A stretch of DNA of 64,000 nt from Algibacter_G agarivorans. GTDB taxonomy: Bacteria > Bacteroidota > Bacteroidia > Flavobacteriales > Flavobacteriaceae. This document shows, piece by piece, positions 34,871 to 42,816 of this stretch; the first letter of the stretch is position 1, and every line of letters starts with the position of its first letter. Under the pieces are notes generated by a model. That model had not been told where the DNA came from and searched no databases. It worked only from the letters and a program-made list of their open reading frames with translations. The position numbers and the translations under genes were made by a program. The DNA is taken from assembly GCF_039543245.1 (NCBI RefSeq), contig NZ_BAABJJ010000028.1, positions 1 through 64,000 of the forward strand, written 5' to 3'.

Positions 34871-35280
34871 TGAAAGTAACAGTTAGTAGAAAAGCACATT
34901 TTAATGCAGCGCATCGGTTGTACAGAAAAGACTGGAGTTTCGAGAAAAACGACGCCATTTTTGGGAAATGTAATAATCCTAATTTTCATGGGCATAATTA
35001 CGAATTGATTGTAAGTGTAACAGGTGAAATTGATAATGAAACTGGATATGTTATTGATATGAAAGTTTTAAAAGAAATTATAAAAAGTGAAGTTGAAGAT
35101 GCTTTCGATCATAAAAATTTAAATGTTGAAGTCCTTGATTTTAAAGACTTAAACCCTACTGCTGAAAACATTGCGGTTATAATTTATAACAAGATAAAAC
35201 CAAAAATTGATAAACAATTAGAGTTAGAAGTTACACTTTATGAAACTCCAAGAAATTTTGTAACCTATTCTGGGAAATAA
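34870..35280 (+). CDS. queD: 6-carboxytetrahydropterin synthase / 6-pyruvoyl-tetrahydropterin synthase family protein
   Basis: A 136-residue T-fold enzyme acting on dihydroneopterin triphosphate. Zinc ligands are His in FNAAHRL (near 15) and in FHGHNY (near 39-41), the catalytic Cys is in GKCNNPN (near 34), and DHKNLN and ETPRNFV complete the site. The motif CNNPNFHGHNY is closer to the classical PTPS form than to E. coli QueD (KCGRLHGHSF), so whether it makes the queuosine precursor or a pyruvoyl pterin is open. Its start overlaps the idi stop by one base. Confidence 0.85.
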   Translation: MKVTVSRKAHFNAAHRLYRKDWSFEKNDAIFGKCNNPNFHGHNYELIVSVTGEIDNETGYVIDMKVLKEIIKSEVEDAFDHKNLNVEVLDFKDLNPTAENIAVIIYNKIKPKIDKQLELEVTLYETPRNFVTYSGK

Positions 35281-35316
35281 TTACTTATTTTTGTTGAAAT
35301 TTTAAAAACACAAAAA

Positions 35317-35586
35317 ATGGCAAATGTTAGAGACCTAAAAAAAGATATCAATTATGTTTTAGGCGATATTATAGAAGCAGTTTATGTTTGGGAATACTCG
35401 AATACAGACAAAGACACCAAGAAAAGTGAAGCAATTATTGATGAGGCAATTGAAACTTTTGATGAGTTAATAGTAAAGGTAAATGCTAAAAATGTTGATA
35501 ATCCAAAAGCGCATTTTAAAGCTATCAATACTGAGTTAGAAACAAAAGGAAGAGCTTTAATTGAGAAAATTAATAAATTAGGATAA
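35317..35586 (+). CDS. Small conserved protein of unknown function
   Basis: An 89-residue, highly charged, probably all-helical protein (MANVRDLKKDINYVLGD to GRALIEKINKLG) with no membrane segment or cysteine. It lies 36 bp after the QueD-like gene and could belong to the same transcript. I do not recognise a family with a known role, though it looks like a conserved flavobacterial protein. Confidence 0.75.
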   Translation: MANVRDLKKDINYVLGDIIEAVYVWEYSNTDKDTKKSEAIIDEAIETFDELIVKVNAKNVDNPKAHFKAINTELETKGRALIEKINKLG

Positions 35587-35603
35587 AATTTTTAGTGGAG
35601 AGC

Positions 35604-35633
35604 TTGCAAATATTATTTTTGCGATTATATTTG
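35604..35633 (+). promoter_or_regulatory. Promoter of the second tRNA-Thr
   Basis: TTG at 35604-35606 and -7 box TATATTTG at 35626-35633 are 19 bp apart. The start point would be only about 7 bases before the mature 5' end of the tRNA. Confidence 0.8.
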
Positions 35634-35646
35634 CACCCACAAAAAC

Positions 35647-35720
35647 GCCGATGTAGCTCAGCTGGCTAGAGCAGCTGATTTGTAATCAGCAGGTCGTGGG
35701 TTCGAGTCCCTCCATCGGCT
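35647..35720 (+). tRNA. tRNA-Thr(TGT), copy 2
   Basis: All 74 bases are identical to the copy at 18359-18432, anticodon TGT. Here the tRNA is a single-gene unit with its own promoter and terminator. Confidence 0.97.
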
Positions 35721-35728
35721 CATAAAAA

Positions 35729-35757
35729 AAACCTCACTTAATGTGAGGTTTTTTTTT
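35729..35757 (+). terminator. Terminator of the second tRNA-Thr
   Basis: AAACCTCAC (35729-35737) pairs with GTGAGGTTT (35743-35751) around TTAAT and is followed by more Ts, 8 bp after the tRNA. Confidence 0.9.
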
Positions 35758-35783
35758 ATGAGGATATTTTGTTATACCAATAA

Positions 35784-36488
35784 TTAATTGGTTTTTTCGT
35801 TTTTCTTTATTTTCTCAATAAATAAGTTTAATTCTTTTCCATATTTAGACGCTCTAACTTTTGTAGTTAATGAATTGTTTATGGTGTCTAAGAATCTTAC
35901 TTGTGCGTTGTATATTTCGGTAAGTGCCAAATAAGGAGCTACTTCACTATCTTTATTATTTAATGCAAAATTTACTGTATATAAGTATTTTCGTTTTAAA
36001 GCCCCGTCAGATTCTTTTAGGACAGCATTAAACTTTGCAGTATCGCCCTCTTTTTGAGCTTCAAAACTTTCTTTAATCAATTCTAGGTTTCGATTGTTTA
36101 TTCTAGAAATAATAGCTCTGTATTCTTCTAGCTTTTTTTGCTGTTCTGAACCTTTTATTTTTGCATCAAAAACAAAGTTTTTCAGTGTTGTATTAATTTC
36201 TGTAATGCCTTTATCCGCAAAAAATGTAATTCTATCTTTTTCAGTACTATGCTTATCTAAATATAGATAGAAAACTTCAGGAGTATCTATAGGACTATGT
36301 AGCTCAAAAATGGAATTGCCATTTATAACCAGTGAGTCAATAGTTATTAGTGTGGTGTCTTTTATCTTTTTAAGATAAACGGTTCCTTTTTTTAATCCTT
36401 CTATATTGGCTTTTACAGTTAAGTCGTGTTGTTTCTCTCCACATGCCGCTAATAAAAAAGCAAGAAGTAAGAATGCTGTTTTTTTCAT
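35784..36488 (-). CDS. DUF4369 lipoprotein without thioredoxin domain
   Basis: A 234-residue lipoprotein (signal MKKTAFLLLAFLLAACG, lipobox LAAC). Residues about 25-120 match DUF4369, the domain that normally precedes an AhpC/TlpA-type thioredoxin domain in Bacteroidota: VKANIEGLKKGTVYLKKIKD and the FYLYLDKHSTEKDRITFFAD segment. The rest is a helical region, and there is no CxxC motif, so the redox half is missing. It may only bind a ligand or partner. It starts 46 bp after the stop of the DUF819 gene and could share its transcript. Confidence 0.8.
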   Translation of the reverse strand: MKKTAFLLLAFLLAACGEKQHDLTVKANIEGLKKGTVYLKKIKDTTLITIDSLVINGNSIFELHSPIDTPEVFYLYLDKHSTEKDRITFFADKGITEINTTLKNFVFDAKIKGSEQQKKLEEYRAIISRINNRNLELIKESFEAQKEGDTAKFNAVLKESDGALKRKYLYTVNFALNNKDSEVAPYLALTEIYNAQVRFLDTINNSLTTKVRASKYGKELNLFIEKIKKNEKTN

Positions 36489-36533
36489 TTCTAAAATTTA
36501 AGAGCGTAAATATCTTAAAATTTTATTTAAAAG

Positions 36534-37844
36534 CTAGCTTGTTGCAGCTAATTCCATTAAAATAGTACAAGCAATTGCAGCTATGGTGCCTACGGCATAA
36601 CCAAATACAGCTAGTAGAACACCAACCGTAGCTAATGAAGGATGAAATGCCGATGCAACAATTGGAGCAGATGCCGCACCTCCAACATTAGCTTGGCTAC
36701 CAACGGCCAAAAAGAAATAAGGTGCTTTTATTAGTTTAGCTACGATAATTAAGAGCACAGCATGAATACTCATCCAAACAACACCTATGGCAATTAAGCC
36801 CACATTGTCGAAAATAAGAGTTAAATCCATTTTCATTCCGATTGAAGCGACTAGAATATATATAAATACACTACCAAATTTACTAGCTCCTGCACCTTCA
36901 TAAGTTTTAGCTTTTGTAAATGACAATAAGATTGCAATTATCGTAGATGTGCTTATCATCCAAAAGAATTTTGAACTTAAAAAGGTAAAAATATTTCTAG
37001 TTGTTGGTGATTCTATGTTCGCAACAACATTATCAAAAAATGGACCTAAGAAGTTTGAGCATAAATGAGCAATACTTACTGTACCAAATGCAATGGCAGC
37101 AATAATCATTAAATCTGTTAAGCTAGGGTTACGTTTTACTTTTTCAGAAAAATCAGATACTTTTTCTTTTAACGCTTCTATTGATGATGTATCTGCTTTT
37201 AACCATTTATTGATACGTTCTCTTTTTCCTATTCCAATTAATAATAATGCCATCCAGATATTTGCAACCACGATATCAACAAACACCATGCCTCCATAAA
37301 GTTTTTGATTATAACCATATATTTCTAGCATAGCGGTTTGATTAGCACCACCACCAATCCAGCTACCCGCTAGAGTAGAAAGCCCTCTCCAAACAGCATC
37401 TGGACCAATTCCGCCAACAGTTTCAGGAGAAACCATAGAGATTAATAAAATCGCTATAGGGCCACCAATAATTATACCTATGGTTCCTGTAAAGAACATA
37501 ATTAATGCTTTCCACCCTAAATTAAACACAGCTTTAAGGTCAATACTTAAAGTCATTAATACTAAAGCCGCAGGCAACAGATAACGACTAGATACATAAT
37601 ACAAATTAGAGCTGTGTGTAATGATTTCTCCAGATTTATTAGTAGTTTCCCATTCAGGAGCTATGAGCCCTAATGTTGTAAAACAAGCAGGAATCATGTA
37701 CGCCATAAATAAACCAGGGACTATCTTATAAAATTTGTGCCAAAACCCCGATGTTCTCGATTCTGTATAAAAAATGAAACCAAGGGCAAGCATTAATAAT
37801 CCAAAAACTATAGTATCGTCCGTAAATAAAGGTTGGTTTTGCAT
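36534..37844 (-). CDS. DUF819 family membrane protein
   Basis: A 436-residue integral membrane protein with about ten to twelve hydrophobic helices. GSWIGGGANQTAMLEIYG and QANVGGAASAPIVASAFHP are the glycine-rich repeats of DUF819 (YjcL-like), suggesting an inverted-repeat transporter fold. Its substrate is not known. The DUF4369 lipoprotein gene follows at 46 bp on the same strand. The promoter should lie just right of 37844, immediately beside the divergent sigma-54 promoter. Confidence 0.85.
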   Translation of the reverse strand: MQNQPLFTDDTIVFGLLMLALGFIFYTESRTSGFWHKFYKIVPGLFMAYMIPACFTTLGLIAPEWETTNKSGEIITHSSNLYYVSSRYLLPAALVLMTLSIDLKAVFNLGWKALIMFFTGTIGIIIGGPIAILLISMVSPETVGGIGPDAVWRGLSTLAGSWIGGGANQTAMLEIYGYNQKLYGGMVFVDIVVANIWMALLLIGIGKRERINKWLKADTSSIEALKEKVSDFSEKVKRNPSLTDLMIIAAIAFGTVSIAHLCSNFLGPFFDNVVANIESPTTRNIFTFLSSKFFWMISTSTIIAILLSFTKAKTYEGAGASKFGSVFIYILVASIGMKMDLTLIFDNVGLIAIGVVWMSIHAVLLIIVAKLIKAPYFFLAVGSQANVGGAASAPIVASAFHPSLATVGVLLAVFGYAVGTIAAIACTILMELAATS

Positions 37845-37910
37845 AAGTCAAATTTGTTGCTACAAAGTACCATAATAAAGAAAAAAAGAAAATAAAGATT
37901 TAATTCAGTT

Positions 37911-37926
37911 TGGCACGAGTATTGCT
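37911..37926 (+). promoter_or_regulatory. Sigma-54 (-24/-12) promoter
   Basis: TGGCACGAGTATTGCT fits the consensus TGGCAC-N5-TTGCW exactly, with GG (37912-37913) and GC (37924-37925) separated by ten bases. It points away from the DUF819 gene. The start is predicted at about 37937-37938. Sigma-54 promoters always need an enhancer-binding activator; no site for one is recognised. Confidence 0.8.
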
Positions 37927-37937
37927 TTATACATTAT

Positions 37938-38052
37938 GATTACATTCAAATAGAAAGTTTATTGAGTGGTTACTTTAAACTTATGAATTGTAATTCATAT
38001 TTTGGTTGGTTAGTTAGTAAAAAAAGCATCTTATTTAAGGTGCTTTTTTTTA
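37938..38052 (+). ncRNA. Candidate sigma-54-dependent small RNA (about 115 nt)
   Basis: The only thing between the sigma-54 promoter and the terminator at 38021-38052 is about 85 bases with no normal gene: a 5-codon frame (MITFK) and an ATG at 37983 whose frame runs through the terminator. The sequence can form a hairpin at 37983-37998 (ATGAATT/AATTCAT) plus the terminator stem. Promoter and terminator are seen; that the product is a regulatory RNA is inferred. Confidence 0.6.
38021..38052 (+). terminator. Terminator of the sigma-54-dependent transcript
   Basis: GCATCTT (38026-38032) pairs with AAGGTGC (38037-38043) with one G-T pair and an ATTT loop; flanking A and T runs lengthen the stem and give a strong T tract. 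Confidence 0.8.
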
Positions 38053-38091
38053 TTTCTGACAATTTCTTTTTATTTATTTAGTCTGATATTA

Positions 38092-38175
38092 ATGCATTTC
38101 ATCGATAATACCGATAAGACTACATTTAAATGTTAAAATTTTAGGTATTTCATCGATTTTAAATGCATTTAATCG
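38092..38175 (+). promoter_or_regulatory. Three direct repeats TGCATTTcATCG upstream of a weak promoter
   Basis: TGCATTTCATCG (38093-38104), GGTATTTCATCG (38144-38155) and TGCATTTAATCG (38164-38175) lie 51 and 20 bp apart, about five and two DNA turns, so they face the same side of the helix. The last one ends 21 bp before a -7 box. This is the layout of activator binding sites; the protein is unknown. Confidence 0.55.
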
Positions 38176-38196
38176 TTTAGATGTGTTTAATAATTC

Positions 38197-38204
38197 TATA
38201 TTTG
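38197..38204 (+). promoter_or_regulatory. -7 box of the second small transcript
   Basis: TATATTTG fits TAnnTTTG. At the -33 distance there is only CGTTTAG, not TTG, as expected for an activator-dependent promoter. The transcript would start near 38210. Confidence 0.55.
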
Positions 38205-38209
38205 GAGTG

Positions 38210-38352
38210 TACTAAATAACACACTTTTTAGTTCAATGGATTAATTAATTAATATTTGCATTATGTTGTTAAAAATGGAAACCCCAAATCTAGCATCATA
38301 ATATAAAAAGCAAATTGAAAAGAAGCCGAGTTTGAGGGAACTCGGCTTTTTT
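38210..38352 (+). ncRNA. Candidate small transcript with a 12-codon ORF
   Basis: The unit between the -7 box (38197-38204) and the terminator (38323-38352) is about 140 nt. It holds one short frame, ATG 38263 to TAA 38301 (MLLKMETPNLAS). It may be a micropeptide gene, a leader RNA or a small RNA. No larger plus-strand gene exists between the flanking minus-strand genes, so the terminator needs such a transcript to make sense, unless it serves alkB from the other side. Confidence 0.5.
38323..38352. terminator. Terminator downstream of small transcript and of alkB
   Basis: AGCCGAGTT (38324-38332) pairs with AACTCGGCT (38339-38347) and is followed by a plus-strand run of Ts. On the minus strand the trailing bases are TTCTTTT, so it may also end alkB, whose stop codon overlaps the T run at 38351-38353. 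Confidence 0.8.
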
Positions 38353-38944
38353 ATGCAATAATTCTAAATGTTAAATTGATTCGTTTTCCAATATGTTTTT
38401 GTGTTTTTGGTATTTGATGAAGCCAGTATGCTTGTGTTTCTCCTTGCATCAATAAAAGACTTCCGTGCTGTAAAATGAGCTTTGTTTTTAGAGCGTTGTC
38501 AAACTTATGTTTAAAATGAAATATGCGTTCTGCGCCAAAAGAAACAGAAGCTATGATTGGACTTTCTCCTAACTCTTTTTCGTCATCAGCATGCCAACCA
38601 TTGCTATCTTTTCCATCGCGATATAAATTGGCTAAACAACTAGTGAAATCTATATTTAAAGCTGTTTCAATGTTATTTTTAATTTTAAGTAAATCACCGC
38701 TAAAAGGATGTGGTTGCATAATAATATTACTATATTTATATTCATTCTTGTTGTTGGCATAAAATGCAGTTAAACGAGGTTGTAAATGTGTTTTTCCAAA
38801 AACGGTTATGGAATCTTGTTTCCAGTTCATTTGGCTTAATAAATTTTCAAAAAGTGTATCAGCTAAACTTTGATGGAAGAAATTTGGGTAATAAATCACA
38901 TCAGCATCTTTCATTTTTAAATTTATGGGGCTTTCAAATAGCAT
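38351..38944 (-). CDS. alkB: Alpha-ketoglutarate-dependent dioxygenase, AlkB family
   Basis: A 197-residue Fe(II)/2-oxoglutarate dioxygenase that reverses alkyl damage on DNA or RNA bases by oxidative demethylation. Iron ligands are in NGWHADDEKELG (His and Asp) and in WLHQIPKT (His); the 2-oxoglutarate Arg is in RINLTFRI at the C-terminus. ASVSFGAERIFHFKHK is the conserved strand pair of the jelly roll. It is convergent with the candidate small transcript. Confidence 0.9.
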   Translation of the reverse strand: MLFESPINLKMKDADVIYYPNFFHQSLADTLFENLLSQMNWKQDSITVFGKTHLQPRLTAFYANNKNEYKYSNIIMQPHPFSGDLLKIKNNIETALNIDFTSCLANLYRDGKDSNGWHADDEKELGESPIIASVSFGAERIFHFKHKFDNALKTKLILQHGSLLLMQGETQAYWLHQIPKTQKHIGKRINLTFRIIA

Positions 38945-38983
38945 ATTCTTTTATTTTCTAAATTAGCGTAATTCAAAATAAGA

Positions 38984-39649
38984 ATGAAGTATACTTTAAT
39001 TTTTTTGGTCTGTTTAGTTTTTTCTAGTCTGTATGCTCAACTACCAAAAGGTTTTGTATATGTTGAAGATGTTATTCCTGATTTGGAAGTAGAGTTACGC
39101 TATTTTACTTCAAATAATTTTGTAGGTAAACCTATTGAAGGTTATTACTCTAATAAGCTTATTTTAACGAAGGAAACTGCAAATGCTTTAAAATTAGTTC
39201 ATGAAGTATTACAAGAACAAAATTTGTGTTTAAAAGTTTATGATGGTTATAGACCGCAGCAGGCAGTAAATTATTTTGTACAATGGGCTAGGAAATTAGA
39301 TGACACTATCAATAAACAAATATTTTATCCAAATGTTAAAAAGCGACATTTATTTAAAGCAGGATATATTGCTTCAAAATCAGGACATAGTAGAGGTAGC
39401 ACCCTAGATTTAACAATAATAAACGGTAATACAGGTGAATCTCTAGATATGGGAAGCCCCTATGATTTTTTTGGAGAGGAATCTTGGGTTGACTTTGATA
39501 TGATTACTGACAAACAGAAAGCAAATAGACAGTTGTTGCAATCTGTGATGTTGAAATTTGGATTTAGAAACTATCCTAAAGAATGGTGGCATTTTACACT
39601 TAAGGGTGAGCCATTTCCTAATACTTATTTTGATTTTCCATTAAAGTAA
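38984..39649 (+). CDS. M15 family D-Ala-D-Ala dipeptidase (VanX/DdpX-like)
   Basis: A 221-residue exported zinc peptidase with a signal peptide (MKYTLIFLVCLVFSSLYAQ). Zinc ligands are in SKSGHSRGSTLDLT (His and Asp, near 145-152) and EWWHF (His, near 207), with Glu of EWWHF as the catalytic base; YDGYRPQQAV is the conserved Arg motif. It hydrolyses D-Ala-D-Ala dipeptide in cell-wall turnover. Without a van cluster nearby it is unlikely to be a resistance gene. Confidence 0.9.
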   Translation: MKYTLIFLVCLVFSSLYAQLPKGFVYVEDVIPDLEVELRYFTSNNFVGKPIEGYYSNKLILTKETANALKLVHEVLQEQNLCLKVYDGYRPQQAVNYFVQWARKLDDTINKQIFYPNVKKRHLFKAGYIASKSGHSRGSTLDLTIINGNTGESLDMGSPYDFFGEESWVDFDMITDKQKANRQLLQSVMLKFGFRNYPKEWWHFTLKGEPFPNTYFDFPLK

Positions 39650-39712
39650 AAAACTGTTTTTCAAAAATGAAGAATAGTTTTAGATAGAATATTTAGGTTT
39701 CAAACTGCATAT

Positions 39713-40954
39713 TTAATACCAACGCTTTTTCTTCTTCTTTGAAGCTTCGCTTTTTCGTCCTTTCCTGTGCTTACTTCCTGTTTTTTTAGAAGTATGAACA
39801 ATTGGTTTTGCTTTTGGGTCTAAAGGGTAAGGATGTTCGTCAATAACATCTAATTGAAGCTGAATAAGTTGTTGTATGGTTTGCACATAACTTTTTTCAT
39901 CAGCAGAACAAAATGAATAGGCCATACCATTTTTTCCAGCTCTAGCTGTTCTACCTATTCTATGCACATAGGTTTCTGGTACATTGGGTAAATCAAAATT
40001 TACGACTGCATCTAAATCATTAATATCAATACCTCTTGCTGCAACATCTGTAGCTATTAAAATATTGATGTCACCTTTTTTAAATTTATTTAAAGCATCT
40101 TGTCTTGCTGTCTGACTTTTATCGCCATGGATACTATCTGCTTTATAGCCATTTTTTAAAAGCGTTTTTTCAAGTTTATCTACACCAAATTTGGTTCGCC
40201 TAAAAATGATGATATGTCCTTTAATGGTATTTCGTAAGAGATGCAAACACAGTTCTATTTTATTCTTTTTAGGAACAAAGTACAGTAACTGATTTACATT
40301 TTTAGAGGTAGATGAATTAGTCGCCACTGCAACACGCTCAGGCGTATTTAAAATAGTATTTGCTAATTGCTCAACTTTATAAGGTATGGTTGCCGAAAAC
40401 AATAATACTTGCTTTTCTTTGGTACATAAACGTTCTATTTTTTTTACATCATCAATAAAACCCATATCTAGCATTAAATCGGCTTCATCTAAAACCAGCA
40501 TTTCAACATAATCAAGATTGATAATATCTTGCTTGTGTAAATCCAATAAGCGACCAGGAGTGGCTATTAAAATATCTATGCCTTTATTTAGAACGTCTTT
40601 TTGTGGTTCTATAGAAGTGCCACCATAAACAACTGTTGTTGTAAGGTTTGTGTAGGTGCTATAGGTTTTAAAATTATCCTCAATTTGTATGGCTAATTCT
40701 CGGGTAGGACTAACAATAAGAGCTTTAATTTTTTTTCCTTTTTTTGAAGCGTCTTGTCTGTCAAATAATAATTGTAAAATAGGCAGTGCAAATGCTGCTG
40801 TTTTACCAGTGCCCGTTTGTGCTGAAACTATAATATCTTTTTTATCTAAAACTAATGGGATTGTTTTTTCTTGAACCAAAGTTGGATTATCATATCCTGC
40901 TTCAGCTACAGCTCGTAATAAAGGTCTGTTTAATTTTAAGTCTTTGAATGACAT
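39713..40954 (-). CDS. DEAD-box RNA helicase, RhlE-like
   Basis: A 413-residue ATP-dependent RNA helicase. Motifs in order: Q motif (NPTLVQEKTIPLVL), SAQTGTGKT (45-53), PTRELA, GGTS, TPGRLLDL, VLDEADLMLDMGF (DEAD), SAT, ARGIDI and HRIGRTARAG. A lysine-rich tail of about 25 residues (KKTGSKHRKGRK, ending KKKKKRWY) follows the core and would bind RNA. A minus-strand -7 box lies at 40971-40978. Confidence 0.95.
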   Translation of the reverse strand: MSFKDLKLNRPLLRAVAEAGYDNPTLVQEKTIPLVLDKKDIIVSAQTGTGKTAAFALPILQLLFDRQDASKKGKKIKALIVSPTRELAIQIEDNFKTYSTYTNLTTTVVYGGTSIEPQKDVLNKGIDILIATPGRLLDLHKQDIINLDYVEMLVLDEADLMLDMGFIDDVKKIERLCTKEKQVLLFSATIPYKVEQLANTILNTPERVAVATNSSTSKNVNQLLYFVPKKNKIELCLHLLRNTIKGHIIIFRRTKFGVDKLEKTLLKNGYKADSIHGDKSQTARQDALNKFKKGDINILIATDVAARGIDINDLDAVVNFDLPNVPETYVHRIGRTARAGKNGMAYSFCSADEKSYVQTIQQLIQLQLDVIDEHPYPLDPKAKPIVHTSKKTGSKHRKGRKSEASKKKKKRWY

Positions 40955-40970
40955 TTAGAATAATTTGTGG

Positions 40971-40978
40971 CAAAGATA
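40971..40978 (-). promoter_or_regulatory. -7 box of the DEAD-box helicase gene
   Basis: TATCTTTG on the minus strand, 16 bp before the start codon, implies a very short leader. The nearest TTG candidates are not ideally spaced. Confidence 0.5.
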
Positions 40979-41158
40979 TAACAAACCAAATCAACGTTAC
41001 ACCAAATGAATTTTTAAATAGTGAAGGTGAATTTGAATTATATTTTCTTTAGATAAGATAGAAAATATAAGCATAGTATGAGTTATGGGGCTACTTTCTA
41101 TTGAAATATAAAGGAAATAGAAACGAATTTAACCCATTATTCAAAAGTTGATTTGGTG

Positions 41159-41794
41159 TTATTTTATATACTGTTTCAATTTGTCCCTTTTTCTTTGAGG
41201 CAAAGTATCATTCATTACCGCTTTTTCTAAAAGCTCTTGATTTTTGTTTTTAGCGAATAGTAAATTAAAAAGTTGTGCGGTAGTCAAGCTATTTTCTTTA
41301 TGTTCAATACATTTGAAAGTATCACCCGTTTTTACGAGTCCTTCTTCTAAAATACGCACATAAGTTCCAGGGAAACCATGGGCAATAAATTGACTTAGAA
41401 CATCTGATGTGCCAAACTTAACACCAAATTTAAAACAGGGCTCTCTAGGTTGGGTAACTTGCACTAAGGCATCGCCAATTTTGTATATATCACCAATATA
41501 GATTTGGGTTTCATCTAAATCAGAGACTGTTAAATTTTCACCAAACATGCCCCAATCCCAATCCAAATCGGGGTAAAGGTATTTCCAATATTGATAATGA
41601 ACTTCAGAAAATAAATAACAGGCTTTAAATTTCCCACCATGCACGCTTCGGTCTGAAACTTCATCGCCTTTCACTTCTTCTGTTCCTAAATAAATAGGGC
41701 TGGTAGTAGGTGTTTTATAAATGCCTGTAGTAACTTCTTGCCCATTCCAAATAATGGTGGTTGGTTTTGCTATGTTGGTGGAAATTATTTTCAA
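41159..41794 (-). CDS. MOSC domain protein, YiiM-like
   Basis: A 211-residue protein with an MOSC domain: DRSVHGGKFKACYLFSEVHY, FGENLTV, and the molybdenum-cofactor-binding cysteine region QPREPCFKFGVKFG (Cys near 138). A 3-alpha C-terminal part (TTAQLFNLLF to KLKQYIK) follows. YiiM proteins reduce N-hydroxylated bases such as 6-hydroxylaminopurine, and this function is inferred by family. Confidence 0.88.
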   Translation of the reverse strand: MKIISTNIAKPTTIIWNGQEVTTGIYKTPTTSPIYLGTEEVKGDEVSDRSVHGGKFKACYLFSEVHYQYWKYLYPDLDWDWGMFGENLTVSDLDETQIYIGDIYKIGDALVQVTQPREPCFKFGVKFGTSDVLSQFIAHGFPGTYVRILEEGLVKTGDTFKCIEHKENSLTTAQLFNLLFAKNKNQELLEKAVMNDTLPQRKRDKLKQYIK

Positions 41795-41882
41795 GGTTTG
41801 TATAATGTTCTTGTTTTTTTAATGCATTTTTTTCTAAAAGAAATTCTTCAAAAAACGGTATACGGATACGGTGACAGAAAAC

Positions 41883-42437
41883 TTATTTTAATGGCACAGC
41901 AACTTTTACAACATCCCAAGCCATGGTTAAATAGAGGTTATCTGTAGAATTATCAAAAGCAATGGTAAACTGTTCTACGGGGCGTTTTAGTTTTTGTACA
42001 GGCACTTGAATGTTTATAACATCGTAGTTAGGGTCCCACATAGGTTTCATTTCTGCGTTTACACCCCATGAATATTGCTTCGAATTAAATATAACAGTCC
42101 AAACGGAATCCTTTGGTACCGTCCATAATGTATATTTTCCAGGAGCCAGTGGTACACCTTTTACCTCAAGAGTTCTGTTGGTCTCAAAAGTGGTGGCTTC
42201 ATTGGCGCCTGTCCGCCAGACTTGATTAAAAGGGACTAAAGCACCAAAAATTTCTCTATCTTTTTTGAATGGTCTATTGTAGAATACTTTAAGCTTTAAA
42301 TCATTGAGTTTAAATTCTACGGTGTCTTTTGGGCTTAATCGCTTTGCGAAAATATTTTCAATAAAAACAGAATATAAAAATAGCCCTAAAGCTATTATAG
42401 ATAAAAGAATTAAGATACGTTTTAAAAAGGTATTCAT
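41883..42437 (-). CDS. DUF2911 family exported or membrane-anchored protein
   Basis: A 184-residue protein with an N-terminal hydrophobic segment (LKRILILLSIIALGLFLYSVF) and a DUF2911 domain: FNQVWRTGANEATTFE, the PLAPGKYTLWTVPKDSVWTVIFN stretch, and WGVNAE. The family has no known function. ATG 42437 is preferred over the in-frame TTG at 42446. A -7 box is at 42458-42465 on the minus strand. Confidence 0.85.
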   Translation of the reverse strand: MNTFLKRILILLSIIALGLFLYSVFIENIFAKRLSPKDTVEFKLNDLKLKVFYNRPFKKDREIFGALVPFNQVWRTGANEATTFETNRTLEVKGVPLAPGKYTLWTVPKDSVWTVIFNSKQYSWGVNAEMKPMWDPNYDVINIQVPVQKLKRPVEQFTIAFDNSTDNLYLTMAWDVVKVAVPLK

Positions 42438-42457
42438 ACAGAGCAATTTATAAGGGT

Positions 42458-42465
42458 CAAAGATA
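42458..42465 (-). promoter_or_regulatory. -7 box of the DUF2911 gene
   Basis: TATCTTTG on the minus strand, 20 bp before the chosen start codon; the TTG element is not at an ideal distance. Confidence 0.5.
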
Positions 42466-42710
42466 CTTTAAAAAGTAATAATTTATAAAATACAAACGTA
42501 GATTTATTTAGCTTTGTTGTGGAGAAGACAAGAGACAGATGGTTGTGAGTTTTGAGTAATTAGTTATGAGTGGTGCCCTCTTGAGAGAATCTTAGGGGTG
42601 TTTTTAATAAATGATGAATTTAATAACTGAAAAACGGTCAACTCTATATAGGGTTATACAGGATGCAAACTGCAACTGAAAACTAAAGATTGCTTACTTT
42701 GCTGTTTTTT

Positions 42711-42738
42711 TTCGCGCAAAGTTGCCAAGACGCTTAGG
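42711..42738. repeat. CGCAAAG/CTTTGCG-type dispersed repeat, copy 1
   Basis: On the minus strand it reads GCGTCTTGGCAACTTTGCGC followed by GAAAAA, which matches about 19 of 27 bases of GCGCCTTTGAGTCTTAGCGC plus GATAAAA at 54304-54330. Confidence 0.4.
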
Positions 42739-42776
42739 ATTGCTCGATTTAATAATGAAAAAATTCTGTTATTTTT

Positions 42777-42798
42777 ACTGAGACTGAGACTGAGACTA
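42777..42798. repeat. GAGACT hexamer tandem repeat
   Basis: ACTGAGACTGAGACTGAGAC plus TA is a three-fold hexamer tandem. Its complement is the CTCAGT tandem at 54191-54213. Confidence 0.7.
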
Positions 42799-42816
42799 TG
42801 ATTGAAAACTGAAGAT

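Noticed and set aside
38984..39649. VanX-type glycopeptide resistance
   Set aside because: No vanH, vanA or vanRS genes nearby; an M15 dipeptidase alone is a normal cell-wall turnover enzyme.
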